From assembly GCA_958295895.1 (NCBI GenBank), contig CATQHI010000002.1, positions 62,001 through 126,000 of the forward strand: a DNA stretch of 64,000 bases, read 5' to 3'. The notes beneath the pieces are model-generated. The model was not told where the DNA came from, made no database searches, and worked only from the letters and a program-made list of their open reading frames with translations. The translations under genes were made by a program, and so were the position numbers. Position 1 is the stretch's first letter, and the number at the start of each line of letters is the position of its first letter. This document shows positions 47,192 through 54,418 of this stretch, in pieces. This DNA is from Saprospiraceae bacterium (lineage in GTDB: Bacteria; Bacteroidota; Bacteroidia; Chitinophagales; Saprospiraceae).

Positions 47192-47254
47192 TAGCGCGAG
47201 TACGAGTACGCCCACAACGACGAAACCCCACCAGGGCAGTTGTCCATTTTCCAT
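47123..47254 (-). CDS. Candidate 43-residue single-pass membrane protein
   Basis: A minus-strand ORF from ATG 47254 encodes MENGQLPWWG, then a strong hydrophobic helix (~10-28), then KFLHQGLPVPPEEEGPE. The helix is encoded by the otherwise empty intergenic stretch; only the acidic tail overlaps the end of the plus-strand gene (69 bases). A -7-like TATATTCG lies at 47269-47262, very close to the start. It could be chance in GC-rich sequence. Confidence 0.4.
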   Translation of the reverse strand: MENGQLPWWGFVVVGVLVLALLGYFLKFLHQGLPVPPEEEGPE

Positions 47255-47310
47255 AGGGCTCCGAATATACTTGATTCTACTTACCATCCCTGACCGCCCG
47301 GGGCTTTTCG

Positions 47311-47318
47311 CATCTTTG
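47311..47318 (+). promoter_or_regulatory. Candidate -7 element of dapD
   Basis: CATCTTTG, one mismatch (C for the first T) to TAnnTTTG, 26 bases upstream of the dapD start; no clear -33 box. Confidence 0.45.
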
Positions 47319-47344
47319 CCGGCCGAATCCACTCCTACCCCACC

Positions 47345-48169
47345 ATGCAAGACCTCCGCTCCCCCATCGAAGCCGCCTGGGACCACCGCGAACTGCTCCA
47401 AGAAGCTACTACCCAGCGGGCCATCGATGCGGTCATCGAGGAGCTCGACAAGGGCCGCCTGCGCGTGGCCGAGCCCACCGCCACCGCCACCGGCGACTGG
47501 CAGATCAACGACTGGGTCAAGAAGGCTGTAGTGCTCTACTTCCCCATCCGCAGGATGGAGACCGTCGAGCTAGGCCCCTTCGAGTTTCACGATAAAATGG
47601 CGCTTAAGCGCGACTACGCCAGCCAGGGCGTCCGCGTAGTGCCCCACGCCGTAGCCCGCTACGGGGCCTATCTGGAAAGCGGCGTGATCATGATGCCGAG
47701 CTACGTCAACATTGGGGCCTGGGTCGGTTCCGGTACGATGGTCGATACCTGGGCTACGGTAGGCAGTTGCGCGCAGGTGGGCCGCAACGTCCACCTCTCC
47801 GGCGGCGTTGGCATCGGCGGCGTCCTCGAACCCCTCCAGGCCACCCCCACCATCATCGAGGACGACTGCTTCATCGGCTCCCGCTCCATCGTCGTCGAGG
47901 GCGTGCGCGTACGTAAGGAAGCAGTACTGGGGGCCAACGTCGTGCTCACCCAGAGCACCCACATCATCGACGTCACCGGTCCGGAGCCGGTCACCCACCG
48001 CGGCGAGGTGCCGGAGCGGTCGGTGGTCATTCCGGGCAGCTACACGAAGTCCTTCCCCGCCGGCGACTACCAGGTGAGCTGTGCCCTCATCATCGGGCAG
48101 CGGAAGGCGAGTACGGATAAAAAGACTAGTCTGAATGGGGCGCTGCGGGAATACGGTGTGGCGGTATAG
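47345..48169 (+). CDS. dapD: Tetrahydrodipicolinate N-succinyltransferase
   Basis: Lysine/diaminopimelate pathway enzyme using succinyl-CoA. The 274-residue protein has an alpha-helical N-terminal domain and a left-handed beta-helix of hexapeptide repeats; diagnostic segments are MMPSYVNIGAWVGSGTMVDTWATVG (family signature, split here as MMPSYVNIGAWVG and TMVDTWATVG), QVGRNVHLSGGVGIGGVLEP and CFIGSRSIVVEG. Length matches E. coli DapD (274). It implies the succinylase route to meso-diaminopimelate. Start ATG 47345 is standard. Confidence 0.97.
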   Translation: MQDLRSPIEAAWDHRELLQEATTQRAIDAVIEELDKGRLRVAEPTATATGDWQINDWVKKAVVLYFPIRRMETVELGPFEFHDKMALKRDYASQGVRVVPHAVARYGAYLESGVIMMPSYVNIGAWVGSGTMVDTWATVGSCAQVGRNVHLSGGVGIGGVLEPLQATPTIIEDDCFIGSRSIVVEGVRVRKEAVLGANVVLTQSTHIIDVTGPEPVTHRGEVPERSVVIPGSYTKSFPAGDYQVSCALIIGQRKASTDKKTSLNGALREYGVAV

Positions 48170-48196
48170 TTCAGCCCTCGTCCGACGAGGTTCCTC

Positions 48197-48215
48197 GCAC
48201 CTGCGGCCCCGCCCC
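48197..48215 (+). repeat. Dispersed GC-rich element, copy 6
   Basis: GCACCTGCGGCCCCGCCCC, full match, ending 13 bases before the recF start codon, co-oriented. Confidence 0.8.
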
Positions 48216-48223
48216 TAACTTTA
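48216..48223 (+). promoter_or_regulatory. Candidate -7 element of recF
   Basis: TAACTTTA, one mismatch to TAnnTTTG, abuts the GC-rich element and lies 5 bases before the TTG start, so any transcript from it would be leaderless or nearly so. Confidence 0.35.
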
Positions 48224-48228
48224 GCCCC

Positions 48229-49365
48229 TTGCACCTAGCTACTCTAAAACTCACCCAGTTCAAGAACTACGCCAGCCAGGGCCTTGCGCTCTCGCCGCGA
48301 CTGAACTGCTTCGTGGGCTTCAACGGGGCGGGGAAGACGAACCTGCTGGAGGCGATCTACTACCTCTGCATGAGCAAGGGGTACGGCACGGGGCAGGACC
48401 AGTACAGCATCCGCCACGGTGACCAAGTGGCGAGGTTGGAGGGAACCTTCGTGCTGGATGACGGAAGGGAAGATCGCATCGTGGTCAAACTGCGCAACCG
48501 CCAGCGTAAGGTGCTGGAACGCAACGGCACCGCCTACACCCGCATCAGTGAGCACATCGGTCGCTACCCCGTGGTGATCGTGACGCCGGACGATATCAAC
48601 CTTGTGCTCGAGGGCAGCGCTACCCGCCGCAAACTGCTCGACAATAGCCTGAGCCAGACCGACCCTGTCTACCTCAATTACCTCATCACCTACAATCGCC
48701 TGCTCGACAACCGCAACGCCCGGCTCAAGGAGCTGGAGGGCCACGGCGACCACACCGGCCTGCTGGAGGTATACAACCAGCAGATGGCCGAGCCGGCCAC
48801 CTACATACACGCCAAACGAAAGGAATTCATCGGCCCCTTCACGGAGCTGCTGACCGATGCTTACGCCCGCATCAGCGGACAGCGCGAGGAGGTCGGCCTC
48901 ACTTACCGCAGCCAGCTCAATGAGCTTGACTGGGATACCCTGATCGAGGAGCGGACTGAAAAGGACCGCATTATGCAGCGGACCACCGGGGGTGTACACC
49001 GCGACGAACTGGTATTCACCCAGAACGACCATCCACTGCGGCGGGTGGCAAGCCAGGGGCAGTTGAAGTCCTTCGTGCTCTCCCTCAAACTGGCGCAGTA
49101 CCGCCTCCTGGAGCAGAGCACCAACCGCACACCCATTCTGCTGCTTGACGACATCTTCGACAAGCTGGATCACGAGCGGGTACGGCAGCTACTGGAACTG
49201 GTGATGAGCTCGGCCTTCGGGCAGCTGTTCATCACCGATACCGATCCGGAACGCGTAACTTCCCTGATCCGCCACCACCCGGAGGTCAACTGGCAGCGCT
49301 TTCTCGTCGTAGACGGCGTGGCCCGCAACGAAGCCGAGTGGAAACGGTTCCTGGAAGAGGAGTAA
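48229..49365 (+). CDS. recF: DNA replication and repair protein RecF
   Basis: ABC-type ATPase that loads RecA at gaps with RecO/RecR. The 378-residue protein begins HLATLKLTQFKNYA, the typical RecF N-terminus, with Walker A GFNGAGKT at 30-37, the signature region with SQGQLKSFVLSLKLAQY and Walker B ILLLDDIFDKLD (~303-314). Start: TTG 48229, the only initiator keeping the conserved first strand. It is preceded directly by the GC-rich element and a -7-like box. A DUF721 gene follows after 15 bases, a pairing seen in many genomes. Confidence 0.95.
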   Translation: MHLATLKLTQFKNYASQGLALSPRLNCFVGFNGAGKTNLLEAIYYLCMSKGYGTGQDQYSIRHGDQVARLEGTFVLDDGREDRIVVKLRNRQRKVLERNGTAYTRISEHIGRYPVVIVTPDDINLVLEGSATRRKLLDNSLSQTDPVYLNYLITYNRLLDNRNARLKELEGHGDHTGLLEVYNQQMAEPATYIHAKRKEFIGPFTELLTDAYARISGQREEVGLTYRSQLNELDWDTLIEERTEKDRIMQRTTGGVHRDELVFTQNDHPLRRVASQGQLKSFVLSLKLAQYRLLEQSTNRTPILLLDDIFDKLDHERVRQLLELVMSSAFGQLFITDTDPERVTSLIRHHPEVNWQRFLVVDGVARNEAEWKRFLEEE

Positions 49366-49380
49366 CCACCGCCGCCGCCG

Positions 49381-49686
49381 ATGTACAAACCCGTCCCGCA
49401 AAAGCCCGAGCCCGTCGACCTGAAGGCCGCCTTCCTGCGCCTGCTGCGCAACCAGCACAACGAACCGGGCTACTTCAGGGTGCGGGTCAGGATGGTGTGG
49501 GAGCCCTTCTTCGGTAAGCACGTCGCCGATCACACCCGTGACTTTCTGGTGCGCAACCGCAAGCTGTACGTTTACGTGACCAATGCCCCCTTGCGCAATC
49601 AGCTCACGATGGTGCGGGAGGGGATACGGACGCGGCTGAATGAGGAGTTTGGGGAGGCGTACTTTGAGGAGGTGGTGATTAAGTAG
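49381..49686 (+). CDS. DUF721 (DciA-like) protein
   Basis: A 101-residue protein with a KH-like fold typical of DUF721: FLRLLRNQHNEPGYF, VWEPFFGKHVADHTRDFLVRNRKLYVYV and PLRNQLTMVREGIRTRLNEEFG. Relatives include DciA, which helps load the replicative helicase, and the gene is often next to recF or dnaA. It is probably co-transcribed with recF. Its last 8 bases overlap the convergent nth gene end. Confidence 0.85.
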   Translation: MYKPVPQKPEPVDLKAAFLRLLRNQHNEPGYFRVRVRMVWEPFFGKHVADHTRDFLVRNRKLYVYVTNAPLRNQLTMVREGIRTRLNEEFGEAYFEEVVIK

Positions 49687-50338
49687 GTTTCGTCACCCCT
49701 ACCTGAGCACAATCATCCACCACCGGGCAACTCTCACACCGTGGCCGACTCCCCGTACACACATGCTTCCCGAACGGCACTAGCACCCGGTTGATCTCCA
49801 CCCACAGATCTTTGGGCAGTTTGTTGGCGAGGGCGTCGCGGGTTTTGTCCGGCGTCTTCGTGGCCACGTAGCCCCAGCGATTGGTGATGCGGTGCACGTG
49901 GATGTCGACGGCAATAATGGGGTAGTTTAGGGCTACGCCGAGCGCCAGACTGGCGACTTTGGGGCCGACTCCCTTGAAGGCGATGAGCTTGTCGTAGTCC
50001 TCCGGGGTCTTGCTGGCGTAGTCGTCCACGATGGTCTGACTGATGGCCAGGATCTGGTCGGCCTTAGCCGGTGCGAAGGTGGCCTCGCTGATGAGGCGGA
50101 TGAGCTGTTCGCGCTCCAGCCCGATCATTTGCTCCGGCGTACGGGCGGTGGCGAAGAGGCGGCGGCTGACTACGGTGCTCGTCTCATCGTAGGTGCGCAC
50201 ACTCAGTAGGCTGCTGATGAGCTGCTCGTAGAGCGAGTCGTAGCCCTCGTCGCGTAGGCCGAACATGGCGGCAGGGGCCTTATCCTTCACGGCTTCGGCG
50301 CAGCGGGCCAGGACAGAGTGAATGGGAAAATCGCTCAT
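49679..50338 (-). CDS. nth: Endonuclease III
   Basis: Base-excision DNA glycosylase/AP lyase for oxidised pyrimidines. The 219-residue protein has the helix-hairpin-helix FKGVGPKVASLALG with the catalytic Lys127, Asp145 in AVDIHVHR and the [4Fe-4S] ligands Cys194, Cys201, Cys204 and Cys210 (C-x6-C-x2-C-x5-C). The start is ATG 50338, matching the E. coli length (211); the longer frame to 50524 overlaps the upstream gene. The start codon and first codons form one arm of a perfect 14-bp hairpin (50328-50367), which may limit translation or end the upstream transcript. Confidence 0.96.
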   Translation of the reverse strand: MSDFPIHSVLARCAEAVKDKAPAAMFGLRDEGYDSLYEQLISSLLSVRTYDETSTVVSRRLFATARTPEQMIGLEREQLIRLISEATFAPAKADQILAISQTIVDDYASKTPEDYDKLIAFKGVGPKVASLALGVALNYPIIAVDIHVHRITNRWGYVATKTPDKTRDALANKLPKDLWVEINRVLVPFGKHVCTGSRPRCESCPVVDDCAQVGVTKPT

Positions 50339-50367
50339 GCCAGGGTAAGCTGGGGCATGAGCGATTT
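50328..50367 (-). terminator. 14-bp hairpin over the nth start codon
   Basis: Minus strand AAATCGCTCATGCC (50367-50354), 12-base loop, GGCATGAGCGATTT (50341-50328), then T/C-rich sequence. The downstream arm contains the nth ATG and its next codons. It could be the terminator of the upstream lipoprotein gene or a translational switch. Confidence 0.7.
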
Positions 50368-50387
50368 GTTTAATGAGCTGGTGAGGA

Positions 50388-51053
50388 TTACTGGAGTTCG
50401 GTTTCGAAGGTGCCGCCCCGCTGAGCGTCGGCGAAGGAATCGCCCCAGTACCAGTCTCCACTAATGGTAACCTGCGAGCTTGTCTGGGAAATGGGCCCCT
50501 TAAAGGAGTTGGGAGCTGTTTCACCGGTGTAAGTATAAATTGCCCTTATCTCATCACCGATGAGCTCCCAGGTGCCACTGCCCTCGCTGGGACTGGTCTT
50601 ACTATTTGCTTCAAGGGTCATGGTACCATCCGCTTTTAGATCAAAGGCAAAATAAGTAGAGCCATCGTACACCCCCTCGAATGCCCCCTTGAGCGGGTTT
50701 TTGATGGTTACCGGCACGACCACCTGTCCCTCACTGTTACTGACGACCACATCGACATCATGGGTGCCGGGGGGCAGTAGTTTGGTCCACTCCAGCTTAC
50801 CGGTAGTAGAGTTGACGCTAAGCCCGGTGATGGTGGTGCCGAGGCTGACGCTACCCTGTTCACCATTCCAGTCGAGGGATGGAGCCGAAGAGCTACCGGC
50901 CTGATAAAAGTCGGCTTCGAAGTTAGTCGTCGAATAGGTGACGCTTGGCTTATCGACGCCGCCGCCGGTCAGGTCGTCGATCTGCTTGCAGCCCAGGGCC
51001 GTCAGTAGTAGGAGCGCGAAGAGAAGGAAGGAAAGGGAGGGGAAGTAACGCAT
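50388..51053 (-). CDS. Secreted lipoprotein with Ig-like domain, function unknown
   Basis: A 221-residue lipoprotein: hydrophobic signal and lipobox LTALGC (Cys21) from ATG 51053. Residues ~40-120 form an Ig/cadherin-like strand pattern (ITGLSVNSTTGKLEWTKLLPPGTHDVDVVVSN, here seen as separate strands). Residues ~125-221 resemble a lipocalin-like beta-barrel repeat (GAFEGVYDGSTYFAFDLKADG, GSGTWELIGDEIRAIYTY). No family recognised. Nth follows 49 bases downstream behind the hairpin. The GC-rich element lies 68 bases upstream, co-oriented. Confidence 0.75.
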   Translation of the reverse strand: MRYFPSLSFLLFALLLLTALGCKQIDDLTGGGVDKPSVTYSTTNFEADFYQAGSSSAPSLDWNGEQGSVSLGTTITGLSVNSTTGKLEWTKLLPPGTHDVDVVVSNSEGQVVVPVTIKNPLKGAFEGVYDGSTYFAFDLKADGTMTLEANSKTSPSEGSGTWELIGDEIRAIYTYTGETAPNSFKGPISQTSSQVTISGDWYWGDSFADAQRGGTFETELQ

Positions 51054-51120
51054 GGTAGGGTTGTTTTTCCCTCTATGCGTAAGACCAGCTTTTTCGTTAC
51101 ATGGCACGCAGAATATCTTC

Positions 51121-51138
51121 GGGCGGGGCCGCAGGTGC
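51121..51138 (-). repeat. Dispersed GC-rich element, copy 7
   Basis: Minus strand GCACCTGCGGCCCCGCCC, preceded by TTTTT, 68 bases upstream of and co-oriented with the lipoprotein gene at 51053. Confidence 0.8.
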
Positions 51139-51211
51139 AAAAATTATGGAAAAACTTACCGGCTCACCTAGTCTGGTATAGTGCTGATTATCAGTCAATT
51201 GCAATCTTATT

Positions 51212-51261
51212 AACCGTAATTATACGAATACATGCGTATTTAAACGCAAGCATACGTATAC
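51212..51261 (+). repeat. Five 10-bp phased CG-core units
   Basis: Units AACCGTAATT, ATACGAATAC, ATGCGTATTT, AAACGCAAGC and ATACGTATAC follow each other without gaps; CG occupies positions 4-5 of each. The spacing equals one DNA helical turn. It lies just upstream of the ssb -7 box. Confidence 0.5.
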
Positions 51262-51288
51262 TTGACCACTAACGCATCAGCCTACTCC

Positions 51289-51296
51289 CACCTTTG
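51289..51296 (+). promoter_or_regulatory. Candidate -7 element of ssb
   Basis: CACCTTTG, one mismatch to TAnnTTTG, with TTG at 51262-51264 (24-base spacer). The leader would be ~120 nt. Confidence 0.4.
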
Positions 51297-51423
51297 CATC
51301 GTCACCGATTGAAAGCACAGTTACTGCTTATCTGAGCGATCACCGGGGGCACATTCTTTCACCAATGCGCCTCGCCAATATTCATGCGACAAGGGCGGGG
51401 CGCCTTACCAATCCTTTTTTACC

Positions 51424-51930
51424 ATGCAGATTCGCAACAGTGTTACCCTCATTGGCAACGTAGGCCAGCTTCCCGTCACCAAGACCCTGTCTAATGGCAG
51501 CCGGATGATCGAGTTCAGCCTCGCCACCAACGACTCCTACCGCAACCGCGACGGCCAGAAGGTGGAGCGCACCGAGTGGCACCGCATCAAAGCCTTCGGC
51601 AAGGTCGTCGACGTACTCGAACGCTACCTCACCCGGGGCAGCAAGATCGCACTCACCGGCTCCATTCGCTACAGCAAGTGGACCGATAAGTACGAGCAGA
51701 CCCGCACCTCCACCGACATCTTTCTCGATGAGTTCACCTTTCTGGAATCCAAGGACCGGGGAGCCAGCGAGGCCGAGGAGGCCCTGGACCGGGATAGCGT
51801 GATGCAGGTCGCCGAACCCAGTCCGGCCGAGACCGCCAGCACTCCCGCCAAGACCAAAAAGCGGCGCGCCACGAAGAAGTCTACCAAAAGCAAGGAAACC
51901 GCTACGGCCGCCGAAGACCTACCCTTCTGA
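51424..51930 (+). CDS. ssb: Single-stranded DNA-binding protein
   Basis: A 168-residue SSB. The OB fold covers ~1-105 with VTLIGNVGQLPVTKTL, EFSLATNDSYRNRDGQ, TEWHRIKAFGKVVDVLERYLTRGSKIALTG and YSKWTD. A low-complexity basic linker (TKKRRATKKSTKSK, ~140-155) leads to the acidic protein-interaction tip AEDLPF, which corresponds to DDDIPF of E. coli. It is possibly a second SSB, as Bacteroidota often encode more than one; the basic linker is somewhat unusual. A phased CG array lies in its upstream region and a hairpin terminator follows. Confidence 0.94.
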   Translation: MQIRNSVTLIGNVGQLPVTKTLSNGSRMIEFSLATNDSYRNRDGQKVERTEWHRIKAFGKVVDVLERYLTRGSKIALTGSIRYSKWTDKYEQTRTSTDIFLDEFTFLESKDRGASEAEEALDRDSVMQVAEPSPAETASTPAKTKKRRATKKSTKSKETATAAEDLPF

Positions 51931-51949
51931 ACGCAGCAGGATATTTTTC

Positions 51950-51997
51950 CCCTTCATCCACTAACCTATTCATCCGGACTGAAGGGAAGTCATTTTT
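51950..51997 (+). terminator. Terminator of ssb
   Basis: Arms CCCTTCA (51950-51956) and TGAAGGG (51980-51986) with flanking TTCC/GGAA pairing possible, then TCATTTTTT. Confidence 0.55.
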
Positions 51998-52008
51998 TGC
52001 AACCCGTA

Positions 52009-52138
52009 CCGCCCCCCGACTAGCTGCTGTCGCCAGACGATCACTTAGAGAACCCTAGCGCACGTTACCCATTCCCACGGCTTAGCTGGCGGGGGGCGGC
52101 GACCGGCGTACTTTCCCGCAGGGGAGGGTATGCCGGTC
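52009..52138. other. Two strong hairpins between ssb and nadC
   Basis: Near-complementary GC-rich arms at 52009-52025 and 52084-52099, followed at once by an 11-bp stem GACCGGCGTAC / GTATGCCGGTC (52101-52111, 52128-52138, one G-T pair). The second hairpin sits right after the nadC stop and may be its terminator, although no T run follows on that strand. A structured small RNA cannot be excluded. Confidence 0.45.
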
Positions 52139-52140
52139 CT

Positions 52141-53007
52141 TTATTTGATGACCTTTAGGCTCAGGTCCAGACTGGTGGCCGAGTGGGTCAGCGCCCCTAC
52201 GGAAATGTAATCGACGCCCGTCTCAGCTACCTCGCGAATGGAGTCAAGCGTGATCCCCCCACTAGCCTCCGTCTCGTAGCGGTCACCGATGTGGGCCACG
52301 GCCTCCTGCAATAGCGGTACCTCGAAGTTGTCGAGCATAATGCGGTCGACCTGCCCGACGTCGAGGACCTCCATGAGCTCGACCAGGTTGCGAACCTCTA
52401 CCGTGATGGGCAGCTTCATACCGTTCTCGCGGAAGAACTCCTGCACCCCCTCGATGGCCCTGGTGATCGACCCGGCTGCGTCTACGTGGTTGTCCTTGAT
52501 CATGATCCGGTCGTAGAGCCCATCGCGGTAGTTCTCGGCCCCCCCGAGCCGCACCGCCCACTTTTCGATGAAGCGCAGGTTTGGGGTGGTCTTACGGGTA
52601 TCGAGCACCTTCACCGGTAGGTCCTCCACCTCGAAGGCGTAGCGGTTAGCAAGGGTGGCTACCCCACTCATGCGCTGCATCGTATTAAGTACCAGGCGCT
52701 CGGCCTGGAGCAGGGCCCGGGAGTTACAGGTTACGTAGAAGGCCTCATCACCCACGTGCACGAGATCGCCGTCCTGCATCCGCTGGTCGAATTCAGTGGT
52801 AGGATCGACGGTCTCGAAGATCATGCGGGCGATCTCCACGCCGGCCAGAATACCGACGTCCTTGACGAGGAGACGAGCGGTGTCGCGCTTACTGGCGGGG
52901 ATGGTCGCCTCGCTGGTAAAGTCACCCGGTCCGACATCCTCGGCCAGCGCCTCGGTGATAAATTGGAGGATGCGTTGCCGCAGGCTTTCGTCTATCTTAG
53001 CCGCCAT
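52141..53007 (-). CDS. nadC: Nicotinate-nucleotide pyrophosphorylase (quinolinate PRTase)
   Basis: NAD synthesis enzyme converting quinolinate and PRPP to nicotinate mononucleotide. From ATG 53007 the 288-residue protein has EDVGPGDFTSEA, LNTMQRMSGVATL, DTRKTTPNLRFIEKWAVRLGGAENYRDGLYDRIMIKDNH (read here in parts: DTRKTTP, AVRLGGAENYR, IMIKDNH) and the C-terminal EASGGITLDS and YISVGALTHS, all characteristic. A longer frame to 53079 would overlap the divergent gene and its promoter box. The -7 TACCTTTG lies 15 bases upstream. Confidence 0.96.
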   Translation of the reverse strand: MAAKIDESLRQRILQFITEALAEDVGPGDFTSEATIPASKRDTARLLVKDVGILAGVEIARMIFETVDPTTEFDQRMQDGDLVHVGDEAFYVTCNSRALLQAERLVLNTMQRMSGVATLANRYAFEVEDLPVKVLDTRKTTPNLRFIEKWAVRLGGAENYRDGLYDRIMIKDNHVDAAGSITRAIEGVQEFFRENGMKLPITVEVRNLVELMEVLDVGQVDRIMLDNFEVPLLQEAVAHIGDRYETEASGGITLDSIREVAETGVDYISVGALTHSATSLDLSLKVIK

Positions 53008-53021
53008 ATTAGTGCTTTGCG

Positions 53022-53029
53022 CAAAGGTA
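53022..53029 (-). promoter_or_regulatory. -7 element of nadC
   Basis: The minus strand reads TACCTTTG, an exact TAnnTTTG match, 14 bases before the nadC ATG. It overlaps the 12-bp palindrome CTTTGCGCAAAG (53015-53026) between the divergent starts. Confidence 0.5.
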
Positions 53030-53032
53030 CCC

Positions 53033-53647
53033 ATGGAGATCGAATCCTTCTTCCACAGCCTGCAACAGCAGCTCCCCACCCTCGACCTGAACTGGAAGAA
53101 CGTCCGCCGCGCCTATACCGGCCGCCCCTACCACAACCTCGACCACCTCAACGAGATGCTCCGGCACCTGGACCGTCACCGCAACGCCGGCAACGCGCCG
53201 ACTGACGAGGGCATCTTCGGCATGGCCCTGGTGTACCACGACTTGGTGTACAAGCCCACCCGCTCCGACAATGAACAGCGGAGTGCCCAGGCTGCCGAGG
53301 AGCTACTCCTGGTCGGCGAAATTTCAGCCGATCGTATCGCTCACTGCACCGCCCTCATCATGGCCACCAAGAGCCACCTTCCCAACCCGGAAGACCACGA
53401 CGCCGCCCTACTCATAGATCTCGACTTAGCGGTGCTCGCTCGCGAACCCGAGGGCTACGACCGCTACGCCGCCGCCGTGCGTAAGGAGTTCTGGATGGTT
53501 CCCGGCTTTGTGTTCCGTAAGGGGCGGGTGAAGGCCCTCACACAATTGCTGGATCGGGAGCATATTTACCAGACCGCCTACGGCCGGGCGGAGTACGAAA
53601 AGCAGGCGCGGGAAAATCTGTGGCGCGAGGTTCGTAGCCTAGCATGA
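53033..53647 (+). CDS. HD-domain-like metal-dependent hydrolase
   Basis: A 204-residue protein of the predicted HD-superfamily hydrolases. Metal-ligand candidates are His34 and His38 in YHNLDHL, His69-Asp70 in LVYHDLVY and Asp in LLIDLDLAVL. The start is ATG 53033; upstream codons in the same frame would run through the nadC promoter and coding region. Family substrates are not known. The gene is divergent to nadC with 25 bases between the two ATGs, and converges on sco1. Confidence 0.82.
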   Translation: MEIESFFHSLQQQLPTLDLNWKNVRRAYTGRPYHNLDHLNEMLRHLDRHRNAGNAPTDEGIFGMALVYHDLVYKPTRSDNEQRSAQAAEELLLVGEISADRIAHCTALIMATKSHLPNPEDHDAALLIDLDLAVLAREPEGYDRYAAAVRKEFWMVPGFVFRKGRVKALTQLLDREHIYQTAYGRAEYEKQARENLWREVRSLA

Positions 53648-53669
53648 GCTCGGCGTACAATGCCTCGAC

Positions 53670-54380
53670 CTACTTCGCCGCTGACCTATCCAGCAGCATC
53701 TGTACGTCGTCCATCAGGTGGGTCACCTCTTCCTCTACGAGCCCGCTGGCGTAGGAGCGCACGAAGCCATCCCGGTCCACCAGCACGATGTACCCACTGT
53801 GGTCGAAGCCGCCGGGGGCAGCGTCATTTTCTAGCGCCACGCTGAGGTAGTCCTCGTCCAGGTCGTAGATCTCGAACTTATCACCGTAGATGAAGCGCCA
53901 GCGATCCAGGTTCTCAATACCGAGCTTGCCGGCGTAGTCCGTCATCCGCTCGGGGGTATCCCGCTTTGGGTCTACGGTGAAGGACACTAGCATGAAATCC
54001 GGATTGTCCCCGAATTTCTCTTCTAACCGCAGCATCTGACTGGCTACCTTCGGACAGATCGTGGGGCAGGACGTAAAGAAGAAGTCGGCTACGTACACCT
54101 TGCCGCGCAGGTCCTCCGAGCCAAAGGGACGATTGGACTGATCCACGTACTTCCAATCCCGCACGGGCTCCGGCGTAATAACGCCCGTCTCCGGATCGAA
54201 GGGCTGATTGCCGGGATAACCCAGGCTATCGATCAGGTACACCTTACCATCCTCGCTCACCGGATGGTGCTGTAGGTAAGCGGGGGCCTCGTCCAGGGGT
54301 ATACCTTCAGAGTGATCGTGTCCGCAACCGGCTAGGATGAGCAGGCAGATGGCGAGAAGGGAGTTACCAAGCGTCTTCAT
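53670..54380 (-). CDS. sco1: SCO1/SenC-type copper chaperone lipoprotein
   Basis: Thioredoxin-fold copper chaperone for cytochrome oxidase assembly. From ATG 54380 the 236-residue product is a lipoprotein (Cys19 in LAGC) followed by a HDH stretch. The copper site is Cys105 and Cys109 in FTSCPTICPK and the His in FDHSGYI. It lies 38 bases downstream of dsbD and is probably in the same operon, linking thiol redox and copper insertion in the periplasm. A 13-base sequence GCAACCCTGCCCC lies ~20 bases upstream of the start. Confidence 0.94.
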   Translation of the reverse strand: MKTLGNSLLAICLLILAGCGHDHSEGIPLDEAPAYLQHHPVSEDGKVYLIDSLGYPGNQPFDPETGVITPEPVRDWKYVDQSNRPFGSEDLRGKVYVADFFFTSCPTICPKVASQMLRLEEKFGDNPDFMLVSFTVDPKRDTPERMTDYAGKLGIENLDRWRFIYGDKFEIYDLDEDYLSVALENDAAPGGFDHSGYIVLVDRDGFVRSYASGLVEEEVTHLMDDVQMLLDRSAAK

Positions 54381-54418
54381 GATCGGAAAACACCCGGCCG
54401 GGGGCAGGGTTGCACCAC

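Larger units (their letters stand above)
51054..51423. other. Divergent intergenic region upstream of ssb
   Basis: These 370 bases contain no credible gene. They hold the GC-rich element (51121-51138, minus), an AT-rich stretch with five 10-base units whose CG dinucleotide recurs every 10 bp (51212-51261), and a -7-like box for ssb (51289-51296). Confidence 0.55.

Noticed and set aside
48244-49173. 309-codon minus-strand open frame opposite recF
   Set aside because: recF motifs on the plus strand are unambiguous; the antisense product is low-complexity and matches no family.
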